The notes under the pieces are model-generated. The model saw nothing but the letters and a program-made list of their open reading frames with translations. It searched no databases and was not told where the DNA came from. Of a stretch of DNA of 64,000 bases, positions 30,169 through 42,364 are shown piece by piece. The stretch's first letter is position 1. Every line of letters begins with the position of its first letter. A program made the translations under genes and the position numbers. This DNA comes from Meloidogyne chitwoodi (Eukaryota; Nematoda; Chromadorea; Rhabditida; Meloidogynidae): contig JACZZP010000007.1 in NCBI GenBank assembly GCA_015183035.1, forward strand, positions 806,001 through 870,000. Direction: 5' to 3'.

Positions 30169-31640
30169 TTGTTAAAATAAAGTTTTATCAAGTCGAAATC
30201 TCTCTCTAAAATTTTCGACATAAAAAATTTTCTTGGCCGGTTGATTTTTTCTTTTAATAAAATTTATTGTTCCTCTTCATCTTCAAAATTGGATTTTTAT
30301 CAAAATTAAAAAACATGGTGATTAAATTATACTGAAAAAATTCGGAAATCCAACTGTAGACCATTGCGGGTTGCCTCTTTTTATTTCTTTTTCGCTAAGC
30401 TATCTTTAAAATTCAATTATTAATTGATCGTCTACGAAATAATTGCAATATTTGGGGAAATTATTAAAGTTTTAAATTAACATTAAACTATTTTACTTAT
30501 ATATTATAAAAAATATTTAAATTAAATTTTTATTTATATAAATTTTGTTTATATAAATATATAAAAATTAAATTAAATATATTTTAATGAAATATATTTA
30601 AAAATTACTAAATCGTCCAATGTCAATAATATTCTTTATGTTAATGTTAAAAAATTAATAAATCTGGCCAGAATAACGTACATTTGATGAAATAGTGGAG
30701 GACATAGACTAAAAGTTCATCATAATAACAATGATTCTTCTCATTTTTGAGGATTTCGTTTTGTTTGTTATTTTCAAAGATCTGTTCAGAAAGAACTTCT
30801 AGCCTTTTGCTCATTGTCCAAAGACATTTTCAAATCAATTAAATCCTGTTGGCTTTTAGTCATTTTTTTTTGTTTTGTCATTGACATTTTTCTATAAATT
30901 AAAAAAAATTTTTTTAATTAAAAAGTAAATACGCTGTAGAAGTAGTCATTTTTTCATTTTTAAATAAAGGTGTAATATAGATCCAAGCACTCCTTTAAAA
31001 GCCGCCGTATTTGCAAACGTTTCGATAATTTTATTTAATTATCGTACCAAAGGTTATTGAATTAAAACAGAACCCTCTGGATACTTTACCAAATCCATAT
31101 TTTATTTCTAATAAATGGGTTATTTAATTATTAACTAAATGAATATTCGACTTCTATCCAACTACAATTAGGATAGGAAATTATAATAAATTAAAATTAC
31201 ATTACAAAAAATTAAAAAATTTTTTAAAATATTAATAAATTAAATTTTTTTATCTACCTCCAAAATGTGAAAATGCAAAGTGATGCTGACAATCGATAAA
31301 TTTTTAACCACTTTAATAATCATTTCATATAAAAATAAGCACATCTTTTTAACATTTCGCTCCAATTAATGTTATGCATTTTCAAATTTACTCCATTATG
31401 ATCTCCGTTATTTATCTTAAAATCTAAACTAATATCATATTATACATAAGTAATATGACCATATTTCGTGCAAAATTTTTATTTATGAAAATCATTGCGG
31501 ACCAAATTGTCGATACTGTTAGCATTCAATAGGGTGAGTTACATCCAATTAATAATTTATATTTAATTTTCTCTTTTTTTCAATTATCTTAAGTTAAATA
31601 TTTTAAAATAATTTTTTAGTCTTTATGAACCGGTGATATG
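30169..31640. other. AT-rich DNA with repeat fragments
   Basis: 31110-31280 belongs to the repeat also at 7190-7480. 31480-31570 matches 36505-36580 (both contain TTGCGGACCAAATTGTCGAT). No gene recognised. Confidence 0.4.
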
Positions 31641-31659
31641 TAATCCTACACCTTTTGAA

Positions 31660-31830
31660 ACTATCCAAAAATCCCGAAATATCTTTTAGCTCTTCCGCAT
31701 TTAATTCTCTAGCGTTTCAACCTCTTCAGAATCCAACCTAAGAGTGGTGCAGACTGTTTCCACAGGTAACGGTCATTTTTTCAACTGATTGATGTGAACT
31801 ACTCGTGGGTTGGATTGAGGTGAATACAAA
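31660..31830 (-). pseudogene. Possible LTR-retrotransposon integrase C-terminal relic
   Basis: Minus-strand frame: SPQSNPRVVHINQLKK, a stop, then PLPVETVCTTLRLDSEE. The VVH-N-LK motif is typical of the end of Ty3/Gypsy-type pol. The TTLRLDSEE part recurs at 36775-36845. Short and interrupted. Confidence 0.35.
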
Positions 31831-32339
31831 ATAGTATGATAAAATAAATAATTATCAAAATTATACATTTTTAATTCTTTTAAATATTTAATTTAAAAAT
31901 AAAAATTTAAAAAATATATTTTAAATCTTTCTTTTTATAAGTTTAATTTAATTAATTTCGTTAAATTTTAGGTGAAAAATTTGAAAATTAAATTTTTTTA
32001 ATTATATGTTCTAATTAAAATAAATTATTTAATTATATTTTTACATTATATTTTTTATATAAATTGGTTTATAATTAATTTAATTTGTGACAAGTAGTTT
32101 CCGGACATGAAATTACTCTAGCAATTAACTTGATTGATTAACTTAAATAAAAAATATTCTTTATGTAATAAACAATGTTCTTTAAATTTGCTTGTTTATT
32201 CTCAGTTAGACATTTTAAAATTAATTCATTTATATTTTTTTGTAAGTGCTTTAGGTTTTTGTATTGTGAAAAAAAAATTTAAATCTAAAATTAAAAAATT
32301 TTAAAAATAAATGTAAATAGAAGGAATTATTACAATTTT

Positions 32340-32522
32340 TTAATAAAATAAGTATTCGTGGAGCAAAGTCCCGACAAGCCGTCGACGAGTTCGAATCATT
32401 TGGTGTAGTTGCCGTTGTCTTTTGTCGCTTAAATAGTCTCCCATCTATCACAAATTCGGCAAGTGGCGAAATTGATGCCAGTGATATTTCTGTTTGTCGC
32501 CCTAAAGGTGTTAAAAAATTAA
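32340..32522 (-). CDS. Coding-like exon of unknown gene
   Basis: An open minus-strand frame of balanced composition (LGRQTEISLASISPLAEF, then DGRLFKRQKTTATT) inside AT-rich DNA. No family recognised. It adjoins the repeat at 32219-32350. Confidence 0.25.
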
Positions 32523-32589
32523 AATTATTTAATTTTTAATTAAAAAGTATTCCATATTTTTAATTTAAATACATAATAAATTATTTTTA

Positions 32590-32880
32590 ATGCATAGACG
32601 TATTTGCAATAAAATTAACAGCATTTCGAAATTAAAATATAATAGAAACGAAGACAAACTTGACATTGCTAAGATTGTTTCAAAAAGAATTTTAGAGTTT
32701 AAGACATGATAACACCATATAGTCCAAAATCATACACTGAAAACAAGCTGAAATATTATTATTTTGTTAAATCAAATAATAAATATTCATTTATAAAAGA
32801 TCTTTATTTGTTAATTTTAGTAAATAGGAAACAAAATAGAATAAAAATCTCAAAAAATATTTCTGTTTCATTAATTTTAC
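32590..32880 (+). pseudogene. SF1 helicase C-terminal exon relic, copy B
   Basis: Near-identical to 316-545: NEDKLDIAKIVSKRILEF in one frame, then MITPYSPKSYTENKL in another from 32706. Same frame break as copy A, so the duplication came after the damage, or the break is a real exon boundary. Confidence 0.42.
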
Positions 32881-33394
32881 CTGGCGTTACGTGAAAAAAC
32901 ACCAATAATTAAGAAGCAAGAACAATTATGTGAAGGTTGTAAGGTCCATGACGTGGAGTATCTCCTGACATTGCTAAAATTTATAAAAATATTTAATCCT
33001 AAATTAATTATATTTTTGCCTATGGTTTCAATTCGTTCGGTTGCCCTTTGGTCTCTAAAAATTTGCATAAAATCAGGAAATTACATTAAAATATGTATAA
33101 GGATTATATTATTAGGAAAATCAAAGGAATAATAATAATTTAAAAATAAAGTGTTGGATTTTCAGCTTTAAAAATTTAATTTTTTAAATTATTCACAATT
33201 ACATAAGAAGAAGCAGGAATTGGATACTCTAGAACAATACTCTAGTTTATATGTTCTGGTCGAAAATGTTTTTCAATCCTACTTTTTTTTAAATTTAAAA
33301 TATTTTTTTAATAAAAAATTGTTTAAATATATTTTATTTACTTTATTATTTGAATAAATTTAAAAAGTTTATATTTTTAATTTATTATTTTTAT

Positions 33395-33510
33395 TTATAT
33401 AGGATCAAATATTTTGACTAATCGTAAGGAGTAACCTGAATCACCAAGGATAATGGAATCTGCAAGTGCTCCTCTATCGTATTCTACAAAAAAATTTCCA
33501 TACATGACTC
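33395..33510 (-). pseudogene. PIF/Harbinger (DDE_4) transposase relic
   Basis: Minus-strand frame RGALADSIILGDSGYSLRL. The ILGDSGY-L block is a signature of HARBI1-type nucleases, with the second catalytic Asp in GDSGY. Only about 40 residues are recognisable. Confidence 0.5.
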
Positions 33511-33921
33511 TGACTAAACAGAATAATGTATATATATTAAAAATACTGTTAAATACAAAAAATAAGTGTTTGGTTTCTTTTAATAAATTCAATAAAGCTA
33601 ATACCAATATCGTTTTGAACACAGAAAAGAGGATTTTTTAAGCCTCTTGGCCTAACACATACTTGCTCATACGAGAAATTAAAATTTGTTAATATTCCTT
33701 TGATCAACATCCTAAGCTTTATAACTGATTCTTTAGCAGCTTGTTCAATGATTTGTTCTAAGTAGTTTCTTTGGTATTATTAATTTCTTAAAATTAATTA
33801 ATTATTTATTGGTTAAATTGATCATTTATTAACTTATCAGATGAAATATTTTGTGACAAAAGTTTGATAAGAGCTATGTTGATAAAATTTAGAAATAGAA
33901 AATGTGATTATTTAAATATTT

Positions 33922-33978
33922 CAACTACAATATATTAATGCCACATAAGTTTTTCCTGTTCCGGGTGGAGCTTGCTTT
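33922..33978 (-). pseudogene. SF1 helicase Walker A exon
   Basis: KQAPPGTGKTYVALIYCS directly after TTAAAG, then a stop. Same exon as 20258-20309 and 35314-35368. Confidence 0.48.
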
Positions 33979-33989
33979 AATTTTTTTAA

Positions 33990-35290
33990 ATATATTTAAT
34001 TTTCAAGTAATAAACTTTTATTGAAAGAAATGTATTTAATATTTTTACTAATTAATTTGATTATTCTAAAAGAACAAAAATATTTAATTCAATGTATTTT
34101 ACATTTTTCAATCAAGTTTAATATGTCTATAACCTCATAATAAATCTAAGAATATATACATATTTACATTTCCCTGATCATATCTCTTTTACTTTTTTTT
34201 TTGAAGGAGAAAGGAATTTACTCGATATTAGGTACATTCCGTGCCGAGAGTTTTTAGAGTCTCATTTAAGCCTCTTCGGGAGGAAAAATAATTAGTTCTG
34301 TCTAAGTGGTGTTTTTATAACAAATTGATTATTTTTTAACAAGTTGTCTAGCATTGGACCGTTTCCCTTCGAACATAGGACTATCTATTAGTAGGTAGAA
34401 TTGTCTTTTATAAATTTTTTAAGCAAAAGATGTTCATTTTTTAAATATTTATTTTTAATAAAAAAATTCTTTTTAATGATTCAGAAACAGTGGTAGATTT
34501 TTTAAAATTTGATGAAAAAAGATTATCTTTAATTTCAAAAAGGTCTTTTTGCCAAACTTCACATATTTGAGTCTCTCCTACTTCAAAAAATGAAACTAAT
34601 ACATTATTTTTAAACTTTGTTTATTTAGAATATTATATTTTCAAATTTTTGATTGCAGAATATGTTAACTTTTATAAAATTCTTTTAGAATTTTTTAGGC
34701 GAAAAATTATCAATAAATGGCACATAAATTGTAGTTATTGTTGTTACAGTATGTGTTATAAATTCATATTGCAAAGGTGTATTGTAAAATTTTTGACAAT
34801 TAAAATCTTTATCAAATTTTTGTTTCTAAAGCAATTTAACTGAATATCTAAATATAAAAAACTATTATTCAAATTTATTTAAAAACCTTTCCACAAATAA
34901 AATTTCAAAATATTCTCTTAACTTTTCAAATTACTAAACATTGTTAACAAACTTTACTATTATATTTGTCTCGAAAGATAATTTAATTCAAAAATTTTGT
35001 TATTTACATTATATTTTTAAATCCATTGCCTTTGAGAGCTTGAGTTTTTTTGCTTTAAGGTTTCTCGTAACCTAATGATTTAACTTTAAGAAATGGTTCC
35101 AAATTTCTTTTCTTAAAATTTTTGCTAATTATTTTGTCTAACAATAAGTAAACTATATTTTACAAGAAATCATATTACGAAGATTCGATAAATTAAATTG
35201 TGTGTAAATCTGTCAAAAATTAATTTTTCAATTTTAAATCATGTAAAATGTATGGTCTTTTGCAAATATAATAAAGTTGAATTAATTATC
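33990..35290. other. AT-rich intergenic DNA
   Basis: 34000-34140 is part of the dispersed repeat seen at 4160-4310 and 20340-20465. No gene recognised in the rest. Confidence 0.4.
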
Positions 35291-35313
35291 ATTTTATAAA
35301 TATTTGACTGCAA

Positions 35314-35368
35314 CCACAATAAATTAATGCTGCATAAGTTTTGCCCGTTCCGGGTGGAGCTTGCTTTA
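35314..35368 (-). pseudogene. SF1 helicase Walker A exon, fourth copy
   Basis: KQAPPGTGKTYAALIYCG, unbroken, after TTAAAG. An isolated exon. Confidence 0.45.
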
Positions 35369-35403
35369 ATTTAATATTATTAATTTAATATTAGAGTAAC
35401 AAA

Positions 35404-35831
35404 TAGGGTTGTTCCCCGTCCCCGCCCCCCCCCCCCCCCCCGTTTCAAAAATTCCCCGAAGCAAGCACTCCCCGTCTCTTATTTTACCTTTATAACTTTA
35501 CATTTTTTATCTCACTCGCGACTCAAAAGTCGCGATAAAATTTCGAATTTGTATATTTTTTCCTTTATTTTTCTAACAGTTTTCCCAGATCTGCGGATTT
35601 ATCCCCATTTTGTGGTTTTTTAAGATGCCGATGAGGATTTTTTAGAAAATTAGCATGAAATTTAATTAAAAATTGTTATTTTTTGGTTAAATTTTTGCAA
35701 CTAGAGTACATTTATTCTTCAAAATTTTTTGCCTGCGGCGCTGGAAAGGTGAATTTTTAGCAACTAGAGTACAATGTACAATAAATTTTAAAAATTTTCG
35801 CCTCCCCCCCCCCCGACGGGGAACAACCCTA
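35404..35831. mobile_element. hAT-like MITE, 428 bp, with poly-C tracts
   Basis: TIRs TAGGGTTGTTCCCCGTC and reverse complement. 8-bp target duplication GTAACAAA at 35396-35403 and 35832-35839. Runs of C lie just inside both ends (one of about 18 C). TAGGG-type ends with 8-bp duplications are typical of hAT. No transposase. Confidence 0.87.
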
Positions 35832-36337
35832 GTAACAAATTCTAAAATGCTTTATAAGTATGGACAAAAACAAGACATACATTTTTGCTTATTGAATAAT
35901 ACGTAAATTTTAAAATTTTTTATCACAAAATTTGAAAATTTATTTGTTTGAAATTTAGTTTTTTTACATTTGTTGTCAAATTAAAATTTTATTTAAATAA
36001 GAATATCGCTTTTATTTAAAAATTATTGTTCAGTCTTAATGATCGATGGTTGATTAAATCGATCATTTTCAAAATTAATTAAGTTTCAGTGCCGGTCATT
36101 TTTTTTTGCAAAGTTCATATAATTCTCGTGGGGACCTGTTAAATAATTGGCAATGAAATTTTTAATAAAATAAGTTTATAATTCGTTTAAAATATATCAT
36201 TAAATTCGATAATAAATAGGTTTATTTCTTTCCCTAAAGGTTATAAATTGATGATGTGCTCTTCCAATTTCTCAAGCTTAAGAATATTCGACCATCCCGG
36301 TTAATGTAGTTGTGGATAATTATTTCTTGATTACATT

Positions 36338-36541
36338 TTAATTTTTTGAAGTTTTTAAAATAAATTTAAAAGGCTTTCCAGATTCCAAATGTCGGACAAT
36401 TTCCAATTGGGTTTCATATGGATATTTGAATTTAGTTGGATCACGATTCGGAGTATCAGTAAAAGATTCCTCTTCATCCGATTCAACGTATAAATCATCG
36501 TTGAACATCATTGCGGACCAAATTGTCGATACCGTTACCAT
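36338..36541 (-). CDS. Hypothetical acidic/charged fragment, 67 aa
   Basis: Contains NDDLYVESDEEESFTDTP, then YPYETQLEIVRHLESGKPFKF, which resembles the start of helix-turn-helix regions of some transposases but is not decisive. The N-terminal part has a diverged copy at 31480-31570. Probably an exon of a decayed element. Confidence 0.3.
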   Translation of the reverse strand: MVTVSTIWSAMMFNDDLYVESDEEESFTDTPNRDPTKFKYPYETQLEIVRHLESGKPFKFILKTSKN

Positions 36542-36774
36542 CCAATAGGGTGAGTTACATCCAATTAATATCTTATGTATATTTATTTTTCTCTATATTT
36601 ATTTAAATTTTATATTATAATATATATATCTAAAATATAAATAATCATAAATAAATTAATTTTAATTTACTGTTTTTTCGTACTCCTTAGATTGTATCTA
36701 TGTACTAGTTCCTTTTCTCTCTGCTTCCGTATTGTAATGATTATGTTCTGGAATTTTATGCGAGTATCCTGTTA

Positions 36775-36845
36775 TCTTTTAGCTCTTCCGCATTTAATTC
36801 TTTTAACGTATTAATCTCTTCAGAATCCAATCTAAGTGTGGTTTT
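36775..36845 (-). pseudogene. Copy of the TTLRLDSEE relic
   Basis: Reads TTLRLDSEEINTLKELNAEEL. The counterpart at 31660-31740 follows a Gypsy-like VVHINQLK. The copy supports a shared parent element. Confidence 0.35.
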
Positions 36846-37462
36846 AAATAGATTCTTTACGATTCACTTTACAAGCTTTATTTTAGTGATTAAGTAATTT
36901 AAATTTTAAAATATATAAACTAATTAAAATAAACATCAGAATGTAACAGTTTTAAAATAAAAAAAATGTTTACGAAGTGAGGCTGTTGTAAAACTATATT
37001 AGTTTTTTGGTTATAAAAATATTCAGTTTTTTTGTATAAAAAATTTTATTTTGTTTCAAACAGACACTAGATGTAATATTTGTTTTTGTTGGGCAACTTT
37101 TCATAATTAAGTATTATTGTCAGTAGTTTTTTGATAATAAAATCTTAGTAGATCAATAAAGAAACATATCTTCCTTCTGACTTTTTTGATCGCACTATGA
37201 TTTAAATGAATTCGATTGATTGATTATATTTTGTTTTACTTTAAGTAAAAATTTTAATAATTGTTAGAATAGTCAATATAAATAGAATATTGATAAAATT
37301 ATCTATTAATTGAATTTGTTAATTTTAATAATTCAAATGTTTAATAATAAAATGTTTTTAATAAAAATAATCTCACTAATTTGTAAGAAAAATAACATAA
37401 ATATAATAAATTGAAAATTTCCTTTGTGTTTTAAGAGATAATTTTATCATATTTTCATAATA

Positions 37463-38619
37463 CCGTATTTATTCTAAGATAATACCATGGGGTTATATTT
37501 TTCAAACTCCTCTATAGGTGGGATTATATTAGAGGGTGGGGTTCTATTAGAGGGTGGGACTATATTTTTCAATGTCTTTTGTTATTTTATTTTCACTTTA
37601 TTTCAAATAACTAAAAAATAATTGAGCAATTTTAAATAGAATTCTAAAGAAGCATCAATGGGAAAATAATTTTCATCATCCACTTCTGAATAACTATCAA
37701 AAAAGTCTTCGTTTTCAGCAACTTTCACACCCTTTTAACGGTTTTCGGTCAGTATGTGTCATTCGAAAGAGCTCGGAGAGCTGAATCTAACTAGCCATGG
37801 ACGTTGTCGAACCAACGAATTGAGCCGAGTTACCGGTCCATGAAATTTATTCATAGGGGTACCAAGCTCATTTGAGGCGTTTACCGCGGCTGCCTTTATT
37901 TTAACAGAATTAATCATCTTGTTATAATTTTAAATAACTTATGTACCAAAAGCCAACTAGCCATGGGTTAAGTAATAAAACACTCCCAATAGATCCAATT
38001 TTGACGTGTACCAGCAATTAATCTTCATAATTTTGTTCAAAATTGTTCAATTACGATGATTTTGGTCTTTTTTGACTCGGCTTGAAGAGCTCTTTTGAAT
38101 GAGCTATCATACTCATATTTGAGTTTTTACCACCAAAAAAAGCTTGGTCCCCTCTATGATTTTTCGAGATTCAGAAACCTGTAACTCGGCTCATTTTCGT
38201 TGGTTCTACTTGATTCAGGCCTAGTTCGGTTCATCTCTCCGAGCTCTTACGAATAACATTACTCGACTGGGTTGAACCGCTACAAAAACCCATTATACTT
38301 CCCCTTATTCTTTGTAGGTATTGAATAAGATTTTCGACATTTTTTAACACTTCTTTGGCAAGATCAGAATCTATGTTTACAACATCAAGTTCGTCACTTT
38401 CGGTTCGCTCATAATTCACTAAAACGAAATATAAATGATAATTTTAGGGAACATTGCGAAATAAATGAAGAATTACTAGTATTTATTTAAGGAGTGGGAT
38501 TATATTAGGTGGGGTTCTATTAGAGGGTGGGGCTATATTTTTCAACCTCCTCTGTAGGTGGGATTATATTAGAGGGTGGGGTTCTATTAGAGGGTGGGAC
38601 TATATTAGAATAAATACGG
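37463..38619. mobile_element. TA-flanked element with 15-bp TIRs (Tc1/pogo-like, non-autonomous)
   Basis: With flanking TA included, TACCGTATTTATTCTAA at 37461-37477 is exactly inverted at 38605-38621. Subterminal tandem words (GGTGGGATTATATTAGAG and relatives) occur near both ends in the same orientation. The interior carries minus-strand coding-like pieces (LDVVNIDSDLAKEVLKNVENLI at 38330-38400; VAENEDFFDSYSEVDDENYF near 37660-37725) split by a nested foldback, as expected for the tail of a decayed transposase. Confidence 0.7.
37739..38279. mobile_element. Nested foldback element, ~150-bp diverged arms
   Basis: Arms 37739-37885 and 38130-38279 are inverted relatives sharing AAGAGCTCGGAGAG and GAGCCGAGTTAC. 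It interrupts the coding remnant of the TA-flanked element, so it is the younger insertion. No target duplication identified. Confidence 0.6.
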
Positions 38620-38621
38620 TA

Positions 38622-40660
38622 TTCTTTTGGCTAAACCCGCAAATCCCTCTAAGAAGTTGTATATTCCAAAAATTATCAAATATTTTGTAGGTTAGAATCT
38701 CGCTCGTTATCGGAATAAACCAGACAAATCACTCCACGAACTTAGAACAGCCATACACCAGGTTGTTTATTGTTTAATTATATTTTTATTATTTTACACG
38801 TTTTCCCTCTTTTTTCTATTTTTAGTCAAAGAAGATTTATTGTTTTGTTATTATATCTTTCTCTTACATAAACAAAACAATTAATGTTTTCCAATTTTTT
38901 AATTAGTTTGCACTTTTTATTTTTAAAAGTATTTTTAATTTAATTAATTACCAAATATATACATATTTATTTATTTAATTTAAGTATATTTATTTTAATA
39001 TATATTTATTTTTTATTTAATATATATATTTTTTATTTTAATTTAAATACATTATCTATTTAATTTTAATACATTTGGGGAAATGCAACAATTGTATTTT
39101 CTAAATTTTAGCACTTCTTTGATAACATAAACAACTCTCTATAAAATTTTTTAAAATATTTTTTGCAACAAAAAGATCTATTTCATTATATACCTCTATC
39201 CTTTTATTTTCATTTTAGGGCATATGAATATTTTTAATAAATTGACAAAGTTTTATAAATTTGAAATATTAATAATAACATTTTTTCATTACTTGTTTAG
39301 TAAACTTCCTATAATTTTTACTTTAGAAGCAACAGTAACAGTTTTTTTTGTTCTTATTTTAGTAAGATTTGTGCGGTTTTCGTATTTAAGAATTTATCCA
39401 TCTTTGAGATCCTTATTAAATTGATAAATTAAAGAAAAATTCACTTGTAAAATTTAAATTTTAAAGATAAATTAATTGAATAAAAAATTTTATTAATAAG
39501 ACGGTCCTCTTATTTTTAACCCCTTCGTACATATTATTTTTGATTTTTAAATTTATTTATTAAAATAAAGTTTGATATAAAAATTTGTTCAATTTTAGAG
39601 TGATTAAAAATTTAAAAATATTTTGTTTGAATTACCACGAGTTTTGAAAAAGATATCTTGTTCGTTAAATTTTGCCTTGTTCTTGATATCAAAAATATCT
39701 ATTACTGTTTTTTATAGCATTGTTGATGGCAATATATTCCTAGCCAGTTATAGGACGAACAAATTTATCACTTAAAGTTTTATTGTTGTTTTAAGTAGTT
39801 TGAAACTTCAAAAATAATAAATTCGGCTAACTTCACAAAATTTAATTTATTATCGACATCAGGTTCCACTTGGTTGAGAATTTTTTGGTCTCTCTGCATT
39901 TAAAACAAATAATTTTTAGGGAAATTATTTTTTCCATTTTATTTGACGGGGGTTGGGGATTTAATTATTAAAATTATTTTTCAAAATTAGTTAATATAAT
40001 AAAAATCAATTAGTTATTAAAAATTATTTAATTATCAAAATAAAGTATTGTTTTAAAAAGTTCTTAGAATCTTTGCCTTAAAAGGATTATATGATCATCC
40101 ACTCCATCTTCTTATGGATTCAAATTATTGAAAAATCTGGTTCTGCCACGCAATCTGTACATTTGACTTTTTTATAACAACTTGATTATTTTTTATCAAG
40201 TTGTCTTGCATTGGACATTTATCCACTAATCAGACATTGAGATATTTGAATTTTATAAAAATATTTTAGATTATATTTAAAAAATGTAAATAAAATATCA
40301 TGTGTTATTTTCTTTTCTAAAAAGATGTCGCAAAATAACAAAAATAATTTTACACCTTTTTTCTTTTTCAACAAACAAATAGTACAACTAACACTTTTTT
40401 AACAATTTATCTTTTCTTTAAAAAATACAAATTAAATGACAGAGAAGCTCCCCGTTATGAGGTAAACCATGAGCTAGGAGAACAGATAATTCCTATCGGG
40501 TAAAACGATAAATTATTAAATTATCGGAAGTTAGAGGTTTATTTATGTTTTTTAGCCATAAAAACTTATTAACTTCTCGATCATGTTCTTCGAGTTCAAC
40601 TTGCAAGAATGCCTTTTCAATATCTAATAATAATGGAAATATTGATAATCTAAAACGCAT
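38622..40660. other. AT-rich intergenic DNA with a short relic
   Basis: Near 39680-39790 on the minus strand is a fragment FVRPITG(stop)EYIAI, related to the repeated frame at 52530-52740 and 63520-63640. Otherwise no gene recognised. Confidence 0.35.
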
Positions 40661-40671
40661 AATCAATACTG

Positions 40672-41180
40672 CTAGGCCGGGAAGTTTAACGGTCCTCTTA
40701 AGAGGTGATCATTTAAACTTTTTCTCCATCTGATTCTAGCTCTTGATCCGGAGGTAAGTGGACGCGGAGATGTAGGAAGTGGAGGAGTTGGTAAAAGAGG
40801 AGCAGAGGGAGGAGATAGTAATGGAAGAGAAAGTAAAGGAGGAGAAGGTACCTCTACACAGAGAGGAGGAGAAGGCAACTCTTCACGCTTCCTTTTTCGT
40901 TTTTAAATTCTGAGTGGAAGATCCGTAAGGTATATTTAGCACTCTTCCTCTATTTTTAATTTTAAAAACATTGACCAGGCAATTCATATGTCCAATCAAA
41001 AGGAAAAAAACGTTTTTCTGTGATACTTATATTCGAAACTATAAATAAAATGGTGTTTGGCGAATATTTTATCAATTGGGGTATGATGTATTTGGGGTTA
41101 TCTATTTTTCTACTGAAGAATTTTTCTTGAGCTTCCCATTTTCAGCGCATATATTCAATGCTAATAACACATAATTTTGA
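40672..41180 (-). other. Coding-like remnants of unknown gene
   Basis: 40878-40672 is a Pro/Ser/Leu-rich frame made of purine-rich imperfect repeats; the opposite strand reads Gly-rich in this stretch. On the minus strand 40900-41020 another frame reads NVFKIKNRGRVLNIPYGS. I cannot assign either. Confidence 0.25.
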
Positions 41181-41341
41181 TTTTGCTGTTTGTGCGTAAC
41201 TTTAATAAGTTTAATTATTTATAATTAAATTAAAAGTGATTTTTAAAGATGTCTAAAATTAATTTAATTATATTTTTAATTTATTAATTTTATAAAAAAT
41301 GAATTTGAGTTCTTTTACCGAAGTTCTTACAATTAGTTTTT

Positions 41342-41539
41342 TTATATTTTTTCTTTTTTACGAGGCTTACTTGACAATTTTTGAGCTTTTAATGGAATGT
41401 TCTTGATTATTTCTTTTTCTTCTATTTTTTCACTTTCATTTTCACTTGAATATGCCAATCCATCTGATTCACTTTCTTCTCCAAAAACTTCTTTCATTAA
41501 CTTCATGTCCTTTCGCGGAATTATTGGCTTGGGAGGCAT
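41342..41539 (-). CDS. Small charged hypothetical protein, 65 aa
   Basis: PPKPIIPRKDMKLMKEVFGEESESD, an acidic Ser/Glu stretch, then a basic tail KLSSKPRKKEKI. Sequence downstream (41220-41345) is a repeat also found at 50735-50845. It may belong with the chromodomain-like exon at 42290-42364 on the same strand; this link is a guess. Confidence 0.3.
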   Translation of the reverse strand: MPPKPIIPRKDMKLMKEVFGEESESDGLAYSSENESEKIEEKEIIKNIPLKAQKLSSKPRKKEKI

Positions 41540-41639
41540 TGGGAATAATTTTTTTTTAAAAAATATAAAATTACTAAAAAGAATTTTATTAAAAATTTTA
41601 AAAAATATTTAATGATATTTTTATAAAATATTAAATAAT

Positions 41640-41905
41640 ATAATAAAATTTCATATAGAAAGGAGTTATATTTATATCCGGAATAATTAACCAAGCAATT
41701 TTTATAACATTTTTTTTCAAGAGATGACTCATAAAAACAAATATGAGTAATTTTTTCTTTCTCGAAAAAAAGATTCTTTCCTTTAAGTACATTTTTAGAA
41801 TTGTACTTTATAAAATTTAAAAAAATATGTTCATCTTTTGTACATTTATTTTGTAAAAAATCACACAATCTAATCTGCTGACCAAAAACTCCTTCGAAAT
41901 CTGTA
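41640..41905 (-). CDS. Coding-like frame of unknown function
   Basis: From a frame open upstream of the ATG at 41868: FGQQIRLCDFLQNKCTKDE, then KITHICFYESSLEKKCYKNC. It becomes low-complexity before the stop. A possible exon of the same gene as 42290-42364. Confidence 0.25.
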
Positions 41906-42289
41906 AAAATGTAAATTATATGAGAATAAAAATAATTATCAAAAATTTACATTCTAAAAATGTAAAATTGTGCTCATCTTGTTGCTTTTTATTATTTGTA
42001 ATTGCTAAAAAATTTTTTATTTTAAAAATTATAAAAATATTTACCCGAATTTTGTAAATTAATAAATGGAGTATTTTAAACAATTTATATGCATTTATCT
42101 TTTTAATTTATATAAAAATTTGATGTTTAATAATTCCTATTTATTCAATAGGTAAAATTTCTTTTTAAATAAAATTATGTGATATTGATGCTTGACACTC
42201 ACCTTAAAATTATTTAGGAAATCATACTTGTATATGTTAATACTCACAATTTGGCCAAGTGAAGTCGATGACTGCACAGGTATTATGGT

Positions 42290-42364
42290 TTATAAAAATC
42301 TCATAACCATTGTGCTCTTAATCATATTTTTCTCGGGCTCCCAAGTCGTTTCGTCGATAAATTT
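42290..42364 (-). CDS. Possible chromodomain C-terminal exon
   Basis: FIDETTWEPEKNMI matches the conserved TWEP-EN end of chromodomains, followed by a stop after about 10 residues. Too short to tell a host chromodomain protein from a chromointegrase relic. Confidence 0.35.
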   Translation of the reverse strand, partial: KFIDETTWEPEKNMIKSTMVMRFL

